This document shows, one piece after another, positions 50,707 to 59,684 of a stretch of 64,000 nucleotides of DNA. The stretch is from Actinoplanes philippinensis (lineage in GTDB: Bacteria > Actinomycetota > Actinomycetes > Mycobacteriales > Micromonosporaceae). The stretch spans positions 1-64,000 of the forward strand of contig NZ_FONV01000020.1 in assembly GCF_900113015.1 (NCBI RefSeq), written 5' to 3'. A program made the translations under genes and the position numbers. Position 1 is the stretch's first letter. Each line of letters opens with the position of its first letter. The notes under the pieces are model-generated. The model worked only from the letters and a program-made list of their open reading frames with translations, was not told where the DNA came from and searched no databases.

Positions 50707-52659
50707 GTGAAAGCCGGCTACCGGAGCTCCCTGGTGCGGACCGTGTGCTTCGCTCTCGCCTACGCCGCCGCGTGTTACGCGGGGCGGCGTCTCGTGCTGG
50801 TCGGCAACCACAACCTGGCCTGGCCGGCCGCCGGTGTGGCGGTGGTCTGGTTCTGCGCGCACCGGCGGGCGCCCACCCGGCATCTCGACATGGCGCTGCT
50901 CACGCTGATCCTGGGCGTGACCAACTGGCGTACCGGCACCAGCGCCGCGGTCGGTGCCGTCGCCGGGCTGGTCGGGCTGGTGCAGGCGCTGGTCTTCCTC
51001 CGGCTGTGGCGCCGCCGCAGCCCCCACCTGTGGGGCGCCGGCGGCACCGAGCCGCTGCGCTCGCCCCGCGACCTGTGGGATCTGCTGCGGACCGGCTTCA
51101 CGGCGACCATCGCGGCCAGCGTCGTCAGCCTGGTCGGCCGCGGGCTGGTCACCGGCTCGTTCCCGGTCACGGTCACTGCCATGTCGGTGGCCCGGCACAC
51201 CGCCAGCATCCTGATCATCGGGTCGGCCGGGATCTGCGCGGGCGCGGCGCTCAGCCGGCGCGCGGCCGGACGGCGGCGCGCCCCCGTCGCGCCCCGGCGG
51301 ATCGCCGAGATCGCCGGTATCGGCACGTTGAGCATCGCCCTTCACGTGGCCGTCTTCGCCTACGAGCCGCAGTTCCCGGTGTCGTTCGCCCTGCTCGGCA
51401 TCAGCGTCCTGGTCGGGGTCCGGCTCGCCACCCCGTGGGTGCTGCTGCACAACCTGGTGATCAGCGTCGTCGCGCTGCGCTACACCCTGCTCGGTTACGG
51501 GCCGTTCGCCCACGTCGGCGATGTACCGCTGCGGGCGGTGGTGGTGCAGCTCTTCGTCACGCTGGTGGCCCTGGTCGGGCTGGCCCTGGCCCTGGGCCGA
51601 GAGGAGCGGAACATGCTGCTGAACGCCCTGGCTCAGGAGAAGGATCTGCTCACCGCGATCATCGACGCGATGCCCGACGGCCTGGCCGTGATCGGCCCGG
51701 ACGACCGGGTGACGGTGCGCAACCCGGCGGTCGCCGGCATGCTCGGCGCCGACCCCGCCCGGCTGCGGGCGCTGGCCGAACAGGACACCGCCGGCGCCGA
51801 CATCGTCGTGAACCGGCCCGGCGAGCCGGAGAGCCGGATCGTGCACGTGACGGCCACCGCGCTGCCGCATCCCGACGGCACGCACAGCGCGGTGGTGCTC
51901 TTCCACGACGTGACCGCCGAGCGCCGGCACCGCGACGAGCTGACCAGTTTCGCCGGTGTCGTCGCCCACGACCTGCTCAACCCGCTGACCAGCGTGGACG
52001 GGTGGACATCGGCCGCGATGGAGTCGCTGGAGGACGCGCCGGACCATCCGAGCGTGGGTGAGGCGTACACCGATCTCACCCGGGTCACCCGTTCGTCGGC
52101 ACGGATGCGCGGCCTGATCGACGGGCTGCTCGCCTACGCGACCACGCGGGAGGCGACGGTCACCCCGGCCCCGGTGGACCTGGCCGAGGTGGCCGCCGAC
52201 ATCGCTCTCGCCCGCACGGACGCCGCGGTGGCCGCCGGCGACCCGGCGCCCCGCTTCACGATCGGCGCGCTCCCGCCGGTGCGCGCCGACCAGGTGCTGG
52301 TCCGGCAGCTGCTGGACAACCTGATCGGCAACGCCGTCAAGTACACCGCCCCCGGGGTGATCCCGGTCGTGCGGATCACCGCCGAGGACGACGACGGGAT
52401 GGTCGCCGTCCGGATCGTCGACAACGGCATCGGCATCCCGCCCGGACAGCACGAGGCGATCTTCGGCAACTTCCACCGGGCCCACGCCGGCGGCGATTAC
52501 CACGGCACCGGGCTCGGCCTGACCATCTGCAAACGCATCGTCGAGCGGCACGGCGGCACCATCACCGCCGTCGACGATCCCGGTGGCGGCTCCTGCTTCA
52601 CCTTCACCCTGCCACCGCTGTCACTGGCTGCTGGAGCCCGCCCACAGGTCGATGCCTGA
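50707..52659 (+). CDS. Membrane histidine kinase with MASE1-like sensor and PAS domain
   Basis: The 650-residue protein has 7-8 transmembrane helices in about residues 10-300 (MASE1-like: NLAWPAAGVAVVWF, near-C-terminal VVVQLFVTLVALVGLALALG). Next comes a PAS domain (about 310-405; IIDAMPDGLAVIGPDDRVTV), HisKA (VVAHDLLNPLTSVDGW) and HATPase (DNLIGNAVKYT, VDNGIGIP, GTGLGLTI). GGGAGG precedes the GTG. No response regulator is adjacent. The input signal is unknown. Confidence 0.88.
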   Translation: MKAGYRSSLVRTVCFALAYAAACYAGRRLVLVGNHNLAWPAAGVAVVWFCAHRRAPTRHLDMALLTLILGVTNWRTGTSAAVGAVAGLVGLVQALVFLRLWRRRSPHLWGAGGTEPLRSPRDLWDLLRTGFTATIAASVVSLVGRGLVTGSFPVTVTAMSVARHTASILIIGSAGICAGAALSRRAAGRRRAPVAPRRIAEIAGIGTLSIALHVAVFAYEPQFPVSFALLGISVLVGVRLATPWVLLHNLVISVVALRYTLLGYGPFAHVGDVPLRAVVVQLFVTLVALVGLALALGREERNMLLNALAQEKDLLTAIIDAMPDGLAVIGPDDRVTVRNPAVAGMLGADPARLRALAEQDTAGADIVVNRPGEPESRIVHVTATALPHPDGTHSAVVLFHDVTAERRHRDELTSFAGVVAHDLLNPLTSVDGWTSAAMESLEDAPDHPSVGEAYTDLTRVTRSSARMRGLIDGLLAYATTREATVTPAPVDLAEVAADIALARTDAAVAAGDPAPRFTIGALPPVRADQVLVRQLLDNLIGNAVKYTAPGVIPVVRITAEDDDGMVAVRIVDNGIGIPPGQHEAIFGNFHRAHAGGDYHGTGLGLTICKRIVERHGGTITAVDDPGGGSCFTFTLPPLSLAAGARPQVDA

Positions 52660-53610
52660 CTCGGTGGCGTGCTTGTCGATCTCGGCCAGCTCGTCGGCGG
52701 TGAACGACGCGTTGTCCAGCGCCGCCACGTTGGTCTCCAGCTGGGCGACACTGCTGGCGCCGAGCACCGTGGAGGTCATCCGCGGGTCGCGCAGCACCCA
52801 GGCGATCGCCATCTGCGCGAGGCTCTGCCCCCGACGGCCGGCGATCGTGTTCAGCGCCCGGATCTTGTCCAGGTTCTCCTCGCTGAGCAGGTCGGTGCTC
52901 AGCGACTTGCCGGCGCCGGCCCGCGAGTCCTCCGGCACGCCCTCCAGGTAACGGTCGGTGAGCATGCCCTGCGCCAGCGGCGAGAACGCGATGCACCCGG
53001 CGCCCGCCTGCTCCAGGGTGTCGAGCAGGCCGTCCTCGATCCAGCGGTTCAACATCGAGTACGACGGCTGGTGGATCAGCAGCGGGGTGCCCAGGTCACG
53101 CAGGATCGCCGCGGCCTCGGCGGTTCGCGCCGGCGAGTAGGACGAGATGCCGACGTAGAGCGCCTTGCCCGCGCGCACCGCCGCGTCCAGGGCGCCCATC
53201 GTCTCCTCGAGCGGCGTCTCCGGGTCGAGCCGGTGCGAGTAGAAGATGTCGACGTAGTCCACGCCCATCCGCTTCAGCGACTGGTCCAGCGAGGCGGTCA
53301 GATACTTGCGGGAACCCCCGTTGCCGTACGGGCCGGGCCACATGTCGTAGCCCGCCTTCGTCGAGATCACCAGCTCGTCGCGGCGCCCGGAGAAGTCGGT
53401 GGCCAGGATGCGGCCGAAGTTCTCCTCCGCCGACCCGTACGGCGGGCCGTAGTTGTTGGCCAGGTCGAAGTGGGTGATGCCCAGCTCGAACGCCCGGCGC
53501 AGGATGTCACGCTGGGTCTGGAGCGGCTTGTCGTCGCCGAAGTTGTGCCACAGGCCGAGCGAGACCGCGGGCAGTTTCAGGCCACTACGGCCGCTGCGTC
53601 GGTATTCCAC
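52621..53610 (-). CDS. Aldo/keto reductase, YghZ (L-glyceraldehyde 3-phosphate reductase) type
   Basis: The 329-residue NADPH-dependent reductase starts at GTG with AAGGA upstream. It has the AKR tetrad: Asp in FDLANNYGPPYG, the Tyr therein, Lys in ISTKAGYDMWPGPYG and His in FYSHRLDPETPLEE. The NYGPPxGSAE and GYxMWPGPYG signatures mark the AKR14/YghZ branch. It detoxifies aldehydes. It follows the second AKR gene by 11 bp on the same strand, so they are cotranscribed. Its end overlaps the convergent kinase gene by 39 bp. Confidence 0.9.
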   Translation of the reverse strand: MEYRRSGRSGLKLPAVSLGLWHNFGDDKPLQTQRDILRRAFELGITHFDLANNYGPPYGSAEENFGRILATDFSGRRDELVISTKAGYDMWPGPYGNGGSRKYLTASLDQSLKRMGVDYVDIFYSHRLDPETPLEETMGALDAAVRAGKALYVGISSYSPARTAEAAAILRDLGTPLLIHQPSYSMLNRWIEDGLLDTLEQAGAGCIAFSPLAQGMLTDRYLEGVPEDSRAGAGKSLSTDLLSEENLDKIRALNTIAGRRGQSLAQMAIAWVLRDPRMTSTVLGASSVAQLETNVAALDNASFTADELAEIDKHATESGIDLWAGSSSQ

Positions 53611-53621
53611 GGATCTTTCCT

Positions 53622-54467
53622 TCAGGGCAGGACGGCGAGGTCGTCGGCGGTCAGTTCCAGCGTGTCGGCGGCGGCCGAGTCGGTGATCGTCTCCGGGCGG
53701 CTCGCACCCGGGATCGGGATCGACACCGGCGACTTGGCCAGGTGCCAGGCCAGGCACACCCGCTGCGGGCTCACCCCGTGCCTCTCGGCGACCTCGGCGA
53801 ACGCGCCGCCCAGCGAGCCCGCCGCCTGGATGCCGCCCAGCGGCGACCAGGGCAGGAAGGCGATGCCCAGCTCGGTGCAGAGCTCCAGCCCCGGCTCGGA
53901 CGAACGGAACGCGGGCGAGAACTGGTTCTGCACCGACACCAGCCGCCCACCCAGGATCTCCCGCGCCTCGCGGATCTGCTGCGGGTTCGCGTTGGAGATG
54001 CCGGCCATCCGGATCTTCCCGGCGTCCAGCAGGTCCCGGATCGCGCCGATCGCGTCCGCGTACGGCACCCGCGGGTCCGGCCGGTGGTGCTGGTAGAGGC
54101 CGATCGCGTCGACGCCGAGCCGCTTGAGCGAGGCCTCGCACGCCTGCTTCAGGTAGTCGGGCGAGCTGTTCACGGTCCAGCTGCCGTCACCCGGCCGCAG
54201 GTGCCCGCCCTTGGTCGCGACCAGCACCCCGGAGGTGTCACCGCCGTAGGAGGCGAGCGCCCGGGCGATCAGCGACTCGTTGTGCCCGACCTCGTCGGCG
54301 CCGATGTGGTAGGCGTCGGCGGTGTCGATCAGGGTGACACCGGCGTCCAGGGCGGCGTGGATGGTACGGATCGAGCGGTCCTCGTCCGGCCGGCCCTCGA
54401 TCGACATCGGCATGCCACCGAGTCCGATCGCGCTGACCTGCACGTCACCGATGCGACGGCTCTGCAT
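53622..54467 (-). CDS. Aldo/keto reductase
   Basis: The 281-residue protein has Asp in IDTADAYHIG with its Tyr, Lys in VATKGGHLRPG, His in YQHHRPDPRVPY, and the NADPH site IPIPGASRPE. ATG 54467 has a perfect AGGAGG 6 nt upstream; an upstream frame start is rejected. It is first in a two-gene AKR operon and divergent from a LysR regulator. Confidence 0.9.
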   Translation of the reverse strand: MQSRRIGDVQVSAIGLGGMPMSIEGRPDEDRSIRTIHAALDAGVTLIDTADAYHIGADEVGHNESLIARALASYGGDTSGVLVATKGGHLRPGDGSWTVNSSPDYLKQACEASLKRLGVDAIGLYQHHRPDPRVPYADAIGAIRDLLDAGKIRMAGISNANPQQIREAREILGGRLVSVQNQFSPAFRSSEPGLELCTELGIAFLPWSPLGGIQAAGSLGGAFAEVAERHGVSPQRVCLAWHLAKSPVSIPIPGASRPETITDSAAADTLELTADDLAVLP

Positions 54468-54543
54468 GGATTCCTCCTGAAGATGTGTACGTCTCCACCC
54501 TGGTATGCCCCCGTTCCCGCCGTCCAACAGAAGAAACCGCTGG

Positions 54544-54560
54544 AATTCAGCAGCTACAGT
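54544..54560 (+). promoter_or_regulatory. LysR-gene promoter region with inverted element
   Basis: GAATTCAGCAGCTACAGT precedes the LysR start. TACAGT (54555-54560) ends 8 nt before the GTG, suggesting a leaderless mRNA. GCTG-GAATT-CAGC, just overlapping on the left, is a possible T-N11-A type LysR site. Confidence 0.4.
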
Positions 54561-54568
54561 GATCGGTC

Positions 54569-55456
54569 GTGGAACTGCGGCATCTCGAGTACTTCGTGGC
54601 GGTCGCCGAGGAACGGCACTTCACCCGGGCCGCCCAGCGGATGCGGGTCGCCCAGTCCGGCCTGTCCGCCTCGATCCGTGCCCTGGAGCGCGAGCTCGAC
54701 GCCGACCTGTTCATCCGCCACACCCGCCGGGTCGAGCTGACCGACGCCGGCCGGGCGCTGCTCACCGAGGCCCACCGCACGCTGGCCGGCGCGGCCGCCG
54801 CCCGGGACGCGGTCGCCGCCGTCCGCGGACTGCTGCGGGGCAGCCTGGCCATCGGCGCCGAACAGTGCCTCGGCGTGATCGACATGGCGCCGCTGGTCGC
54901 CTCCTTCCGGCGCGCCCACCCCGGCGTCGAGGTCCGGTTGCGCTACGCCGGATCCGGGCACCTGATCGAGCTGGTGCGGGCCGGGCGGCTGCAGGCCGGA
55001 TTCGTCGCACTGCCCGGGCCGGCGCCGGACGGCGTACGCCTGCTGCCGGTCGCCGCCGAACGGATGATGCTGCTCTGCCACCCGGCGCACGCGCTCGCCG
55101 ACAGCGAGACGGTTGCCGTCGGTGACCTGGCCGGCAGCGAGTTCATCGACTTCAGCGCCGACTGGGGCGCGCGCCGCGTCAACGACGTGGCGTTCGCCCG
55201 CGCCGGCGCCGACCGCCGGGTGGCCGTCGAGGTCAACGACGTGCACACGCTGCTCGACTTCGTCCACCAGGACCTCGGGGTGGCTCTGGTCCCGGCCCCG
55301 GTGACCCGCAAACCGCAGGCGAAGGGCCTGCACGCGGCCCCGGTCACCGGCCCGGTCCCGGACTGGCGGGTGGCGGTGGCCCTGCCCGCCACGACCCCCG
55401 CCGGCCCGGCCACCGAGGCCCTGCTGCGGCTGGCGCTCCCGCAGGACCAGGCCTGA
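54569..55456 (+). CDS. LysR family transcriptional regulator
   Basis: The 295-residue protein has the LysR helix-turn-helix (LRHLEYFVAVAEERHFTRAA, then RVAQSGLSASIRALERELDA) and a periplasmic-binding-like effector domain (about 90-290). It is divergent from the two aldo/keto reductase genes and probably activates them in response to an aldehyde or redox signal. Confidence 0.92.
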   Translation: MELRHLEYFVAVAEERHFTRAAQRMRVAQSGLSASIRALERELDADLFIRHTRRVELTDAGRALLTEAHRTLAGAAAARDAVAAVRGLLRGSLAIGAEQCLGVIDMAPLVASFRRAHPGVEVRLRYAGSGHLIELVRAGRLQAGFVALPGPAPDGVRLLPVAAERMMLLCHPAHALADSETVAVGDLAGSEFIDFSADWGARRVNDVAFARAGADRRVAVEVNDVHTLLDFVHQDLGVALVPAPVTRKPQAKGLHAAPVTGPVPDWRVAVALPATTPAGPATEALLRLALPQDQA

Positions 55457-55474
55457 TCACCTAGGCTGCCCACC

Positions 55475-56173
55475 ATGATCGACTCATCGCCACGGCCGCT
55501 GCCCGCCGAACGTGTCCTCGAGATCGCCGCCCCGATGCTCGACGCGGTCGGCGGCAACTGGCGGATGACCGACGGGCCGATGCTCCGCTCCGGGTCGATG
55601 GGCATCCGGCTGCGCGAGCCGGACAGCGAGGACTATCGGCATCTCGACCTGGAGATCCTGCTCAACGCGGACCGGGCGGACGTGCCCACCCTCACCGACT
55701 GCACGATGGGCCTCGCCCAGGACCCGGCCGACGCCGCCCGGCAGGCGATCCAGGCGTTCATCGACACCTGCCTGGTCACCGCGCTGGAGATGGTGGAGCG
55801 ACAGGGACGGCTGGCGAGCCACTTCGGGTCCGCCGACCCGGGCGGCTTCCCCGGCTGGCACGCGATCGTCGGCGGTGTCACCGGATGGTCCGTCGACGGG
55901 TCACCGGCCAAACAGCAGTGGTTCGTCGACGAGATGCCCTGGTCGGCCCTCGCCCCGGTGATCGCCACCGGACTCGACCGGCCGCACCTCAACGGCATCC
56001 GCATGCTCGTCGGCCAGGGCGGCGACTTCACCGAGTGCGAGGTCCGGATCAACGGCCACCGGCACGAGCCGTCCGAGAAGGCGCTGGCCGCCCTGGACTG
56101 GCCGCGCACCGCGCAGTTCGGCCTGGCCCGTACCTTCATGCTGCTGGTCGGCCCGGACACCGATCACCACTGA
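55475..56173 (+). CDS. Hypothetical protein, DUF6348-like
   Basis: This 232-residue soluble protein has the features I associate with the DUF6348 group: RLREPDSEDYRHLDLEILLN, the helix IQAFIDTCLVTALEMVERQG, and NGIRMLVGQGGDFTECEVRI. Function unknown. TAGGCT (55462-55467) ends 7 nt before the ATG, so it is leaderless and has its own promoter despite lying 18 bp after the LysR gene. Confidence 0.7.
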   Translation: MIDSSPRPLPAERVLEIAAPMLDAVGGNWRMTDGPMLRSGSMGIRLREPDSEDYRHLDLEILLNADRADVPTLTDCTMGLAQDPADAARQAIQAFIDTCLVTALEMVERQGRLASHFGSADPGGFPGWHAIVGGVTGWSVDGSPAKQQWFVDEMPWSALAPVIATGLDRPHLNGIRMLVGQGGDFTECEVRINGHRHEPSEKALAALDWPRTAQFGLARTFMLLVGPDTDHH

Positions 56174-56201
56174 CGTTCCGGGCGCGGTCAAGGCCGTCGC
56201 G

Positions 56202-56327
56202 GTGAGCCCGGATGTCAGCCTGATGGGCCGGGAGGGCGGCATCGTGATCGATCTGCCGCGCGGCGCGATGACCGACGCCGAGGACGGTGAGCTGCGCCCG
56301 TTCCTCACTGATCGCGGATCGCTGTGA
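56202..56327 (+). other. Short ORF or gene remnant (41 codons)
   Basis: GTG 56202 opens a frame with strong coding bias (MGREGGIVIDLPRGAMTDAE, then DGELRPFLTDRGSL) whose coding look extends upstream to 56174 without a start. It ends inside the MarR 3' end (23-bp overlap). It looks like the C-terminus of a lost gene. Confidence 0.3.
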
Positions 56328-56751
56328 CGGCCTGCTCGTAGCGCAGCAGGGTGTCGACGAAGGCCCGCTGCTCGGCCGGGCTGAGCGGGGCCAGCGCCTG
56401 CCGCCACGCCTGTGCGCCCGGTGACAGCCACGCGGTGATGGCCTCCCGGCTGTCCGGGCTGATGTCGACGATCCGGCGGCGGCGGTCGTCGTCGTCCTCG
56501 CGGCGCACCAGGACCCCGCGGCGGCTCAGGTCGCTCACGATGAGGCTGATCGTGGTCGGGGCGACACCCAGCACCCCGGCCAGCCGCGAGACGGTCTGCG
56601 GGCCGTCGAGCAGCAGCAGGGACAGCATCGACAGATGCCGGGGCGCGAGGTCGAGCGACCGCAGCTGCTCGGGCAGGGGCAGCTTCTTGATCCGGCCGAC
56701 CATCCGTGGCATCACCAGGAGCAGCTCGCGGACAGTGTCGTCGGTTGACAT
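56305..56751 (-). CDS. MarR family transcriptional regulator
   Basis: The 148-residue protein has the MarR winged helix: RHLSMLSLLLLDGPQTVSRL, LGVAPTTISLIVSDLSRRGV and the wing REDDDDRRRRIVDIS. It is divergent from the tautomerase gene; TCAAAGC repeats and a CTTTG/CAAAG inverted repeat lie between and are probably its operator. Inducers of MarR proteins are often phenolic, which fits a tautomerase target. Confidence 0.9.
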   Translation of the reverse strand: MSTDDTVRELLLVMPRMVGRIKKLPLPEQLRSLDLAPRHLSMLSLLLLDGPQTVSRLAGVLGVAPTTISLIVSDLSRRGVLVRREDDDDRRRRIVDISPDSREAITAWLSPGAQAWRQALAPLSPAEQRAFVDTLLRYEQAVTAIRDQ

Positions 56752-56771
56752 GGCGTACGCCCTCCGAATAC

Positions 56772-56820
56772 CTTTGCTATCAAAGCTTTTTTGCGTTCAA
56801 AGCTGTTTTACCCTCAAAGC
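56772..56820. promoter_or_regulatory. MarR/tautomerase control region with phased TCAAAGC repeats
   Basis: TCAAAGC recurs at 56780, 56797 and 56814 with an exact 17-bp period. CTTTG-CTAT-CAAAG (56772-56785) is an inverted repeat resembling MarR operators. The stretch is AT-rich compared with its surroundings. Confidence 0.5.
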
Positions 56821-56836
56821 CATGGAGGAGGAGGAT

Positions 56837-57223
56837 ATGCCACACCTCAGCGTCCACGTGCTGGAGAGCGACCTGGCCGGCCGTGAGACCGTGCTGATCA
56901 GCGCGTTGACCGACGCGGTCGTCTCGGTCTACGGCGAGTGGGCCCGCGGCCTGGTCGACATCAAGCTGATCGGCCTGCCCCCGCACCGCTGGGGCGTCGG
57001 CGGCAAACCGGCCGCGCAGCCATCGCCGTTCGTCACCTTCGGCATCAAGGCGGCCGCGTTCGACCGGCCCGACGCCGACGAGATCGTGGCCCGGCTCGTC
57101 ACGGTGGTCACCGATGCGATCACCGGCGTCTTCGGTGACCACGTCCGCGACGGGGTGACCGTCGAGCTGGTGGCGACCCCGGCCGGCCGCACCGGCATCG
57201 GCGGGGTCGTCACCACCTCCTGA
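56837..57223 (+). CDS. Tautomerase family protein
   Basis: The 128-residue protein begins MPHLSVHVLESDLAGRE. Pro2 becomes the N-terminal catalytic base after Met removal, the hallmark of 4-oxalocrotonate tautomerase/MIF-superfamily enzymes, so ATG 56837 is preferred to ATG 56822. GGAGGAGG lies just upstream. Length fits a fused-repeat (beta-alpha-beta twice) member such as cis-CaaD or malonate semialdehyde decarboxylase relatives. Substrate unknown; probably a keto-enol or halogenated acid intermediate. Control by the divergent MarR is likely. Confidence 0.8.
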   Translation: MPHLSVHVLESDLAGRETVLISALTDAVVSVYGEWARGLVDIKLIGLPPHRWGVGGKPAAQPSPFVTFGIKAAAFDRPDADEIVARLVTVVTDAITGVFGDHVRDGVTVELVATPAGRTGIGGVVTTS

Positions 57224-57234
57224 GCGGGACCGCG

Positions 57235-58560
57235 TCAGGACACCGAGGTGTGGGCCGGCGGCGGGTTCGCCGGGTCGGTGGCCCGCTGTGCCGCCTCGGC
57301 CCGGTCCTCCTGCTCGGCCTCGTCGTCGTCGGTCGGCTCGGTGCCCGGCGGTTCCCGGTCCGGGGTCGGTTCGCCGGACGGGTGGCGCACCAGGTAACGG
57401 ATCGCGGTGTTCAGCACGGCCAGCAGCGGGACAGCGATGAGGCCGCCGACGATTCCGGCCACCACGATGCCGCCGGCGATCGCCAGGATCACCGCGAGTG
57501 GGTGCAGCGCCACCGCCCGGCCCATGATCAGCGGCTGCAGGACGTGGCCTTCGAGCTGCTGGACCGCGATCACGATGATCAGCACCGTCACGGCGGTGAC
57601 CGGGCCGTTCGCGACCAGGGCGACGAGCACCGCCACCGCGCCGGTCAGGGTCGCGCCGATCACCGGGATGAACGCGCCGAGGAACACCAGGGCGGCCAGC
57701 GGCAGGGCCAGCGGCACCCGCAGCACGGCCAGGCCGATGCCGATGCCGACCGCGTCGACGAAGGCGACGAGCACCGTGGCGTGCACATACGACACGAGCG
57801 TGTGCCAGGAGTAGTGCCCGGCCCGCGCGGTCGGCACCTGGGCCTCCCGCGGCAGCAGCCGGCACAGGAACGACCAGATCTGGGCGCCGTCGCGCAGGAA
57901 GAAGAAGAGGGTGAACAGCACCAGGAAGAAGCCGGTGACCACCTCACCCAGGGTGGCGGCGGTGCTGATCGCCCCGCTGGTGACGGCGCCCTGATTGGCG
58001 GTGAAGGCGCTGCGGGCCTGTTCGACGTACTGGCTGAGCTGCGCGTCGGTCAGGTGCAGCGGGCCACGCGACAGCCACGTCTGCACCTCGTCGATGCCCT
58101 CGGTGACCCGCGCCGACAGGGTGTCCAGCTGGGAGATGAAGGTCCGCACGATCAGGCTGAGCCCGCCGAAGACCAGCAGCAGGCCACCGACCAGCACCAG
58201 GCCGGCCGCCAGGGACCGTTTGACGCCCCACCGCACCAGGGCGGCGCTGGCCGGCTGGAAGAGCGCCGCCAGCAGGATCGCCACGACCACCGGGATGATC
58301 ACGACGCTGAGCAGCGAGACCACGCGCAGGAAGAGGTACGTGGCGACGACGAACAGGATGAACCGCCAGGCCCAGGCGCCCGCCGTGCGGACCCCCGGGG
58401 GCAGGACGTCCTCGCTGGACGACCGGCTGTCCACCACGACCACCGGTGCGGAGGTGTCCTGCAGCTCCGGGCCGACGGTGAACGGTGGCGGCAGGTTCCG
58501 GCTCGCCGCCGAGGCCAGTGTCGTACGGGCCCGTTCCCGAACCGTCTGCGCCCAGCTCAT
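57235..58560 (-). CDS. AI-2E family transporter (PerM/UPF0118)
   Basis: The 441-residue protein has eight membrane helices in the AI-2E/PerM pattern: VVSLLSVVIIPVVVAILLAA early, the central FFLVLFTLFFFLRDGAQIW, then LGAFIPVIGATLTGAVAVLVAL and VQQLEGHVLQPLIMGRAVAL. A charged Glu/Asp-rich tail ends it. Family roles include export of autoinducer-2 or Na+/H+ antiport; the real substrate cannot be told. AGGAGAGTC precedes the ATG. Confidence 0.9.
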   Translation of the reverse strand: MSWAQTVRERARTTLASAASRNLPPPFTVGPELQDTSAPVVVVDSRSSSEDVLPPGVRTAGAWAWRFILFVVATYLFLRVVSLLSVVIIPVVVAILLAALFQPASAALVRWGVKRSLAAGLVLVGGLLLVFGGLSLIVRTFISQLDTLSARVTEGIDEVQTWLSRGPLHLTDAQLSQYVEQARSAFTANQGAVTSGAISTAATLGEVVTGFFLVLFTLFFFLRDGAQIWSFLCRLLPREAQVPTARAGHYSWHTLVSYVHATVLVAFVDAVGIGIGLAVLRVPLALPLAALVFLGAFIPVIGATLTGAVAVLVALVANGPVTAVTVLIIVIAVQQLEGHVLQPLIMGRAVALHPLAVILAIAGGIVVAGIVGGLIAVPLLAVLNTAIRYLVRHPSGEPTPDREPPGTEPTDDDEAEQEDRAEAAQRATDPANPPPAHTSVS

Positions 58561-58880
58561 GACTCTCCTCGTTACGCCACGTGACTCCCTACCCTCACTT
58601 CCCGGTCACGAGGCCACACACACCCGAAACGCCCCGTCAAATGTGCCCGGCCTCGGCGGTCACGGCGAGCAGTGCGGTGACCCGGCGCCGGCATAGGTCG
58701 GCCGCACGTCGGCGTCGGTCCGCCACACCCGTCCGGAGACCGTCCGGACGGTGCTCGCGAAGGCCTGCACCTCGGCCTCGGCGGCGGCAAGCCGGGGTCA
58801 GCGCTCCCAGAAGCCGATCAACCCGCCTGCGGCGAGTCAAAGACAGCGCTCCCGAACCCGATCACGCCGCGGGCGGCGAG
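58561..58880. repeat. Gene-free gap ending in 44-bp imperfect repeats
   Basis: No gene is seen. CAGCGCT with flanks recurs at 58799, 58844 and 58888 (spacing 45 and 44 bp). The third copy is the 3' end of the hydrolase gene (WQRCP stop), so the two others are degraded copies of that gene tail lying just beyond it. Confidence 0.6.
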
Positions 58881-59684
58881 TCAGGGGCAGCGCTGCCAGA
58901 AGTCCCGCAGGGCGTCGGCGACCAGGCCGGGAGCGGTCATCGTGGCGAAGTGGGACTGGCCCGGCCAGATCACCCGGCGGGCCGTGGGCAGGGCCTCGGC
59001 CAGGGCGTCCATCGTGGCCGGCATCGGATCCCAGGTGTCGGCGCCCTGCATGATCAGCGCCGGGACGGTGATCGTGGACCAGGAGGCCGGGACGGTGGTG
59101 TCGGCGGTCAGCGCCTCCAGGTCGTGCAGCCAGCCGGTCGAGGTGGCGGGGTCGGGGCGGCGGTCGCCGGCGGCGGCGCGGAAGGCGGCGACGACCGCCG
59201 GCGGCACCCGGGTCACTTCGTTGAGCACGTCGGACATCGCGGCCTGGTCGTCGGCCGCGAGCGCCGCGCGGTAGCGGCCGAGCAGCGGGGCGAGCGTGTG
59301 GCCGGCGGCGAACAGGGGCGGCTCGAAGACGGCCAGCGACCGTAGCCGGGCCGGCTCGGCGGCCGCGACGTGCAGTGCCAGCGTCGCGCCGTAGGAGCCG
59401 CCGGCCAGGTGCGCGGGCCGCCCGATCGCCGCCAGCACCGCGAGCACGTCGGCGACCTCGTCGGCGAACGACTTCGGCCCGGACGGCACGTCGCTGGGGT
59501 GGTATCCGCGTCGCGCCGGCATCCACGACTCGTGGCGCCCGGCGAGCAGCTCGGCCACCGGCGCCCACGAGTGGAGGCCGCCGCCCGAGCCGTGCAGCAG
59601 GAGCACCGGGTCGCCGGCGCCCCGCCGCCGGACCACCAGGCCCGTGCCGTCCGCGGACCGCACTCGCATGTCATCGGCCGTCAT
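58881..59684 (-). CDS. Alpha/beta hydrolase
   Basis: The 267-residue protein has the oxyanion HGSGGGLHSW, the nucleophile elbow GGSYGATLA (Ser), an acid in MQGADTWDPM and the His in GQSHFATMT. It hydrolyses an ester, lactone or epoxide of unknown structure. ATG 59684 has GGGGGAG upstream and overlaps the TetR gene end by 14 bp, so it is cotranscribed with and probably regulated by that TetR. Confidence 0.88.
   Translation of the reverse strand: MTADDMRVRSADGTGLVVRRRGAGDPVLLLHGSGGGLHSWAPVAELLAGRHESWMPARRGYHPSDVPSGPKSFADEVADVLAVLAAIGRPAHLAGGSYGATLALHVAAAEPARLRSLAVFEPPLFAAGHTLAPLLGRYRAALAADDQAAMSDVLNEVTRVPPAVVAAFRAAAGDRRPDPATSTGWLHDLEALTADTTVPASWSTITVPALIMQGADTWDPMPATMDALAEALPTARRVIWPGQSHFATMTAPGLVADALRDFWQRCP

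Noticed and set aside
46258..52551. A 2097-codon minus-strand open frame
   Set aside because: Only the part after GTG 49086 is a real gene (LacZ). The rest is antisense to the GH51 and histidine kinase genes and is repetitive Arg/Gly/His-rich sequence typical of frame shadows in high-GC DNA.
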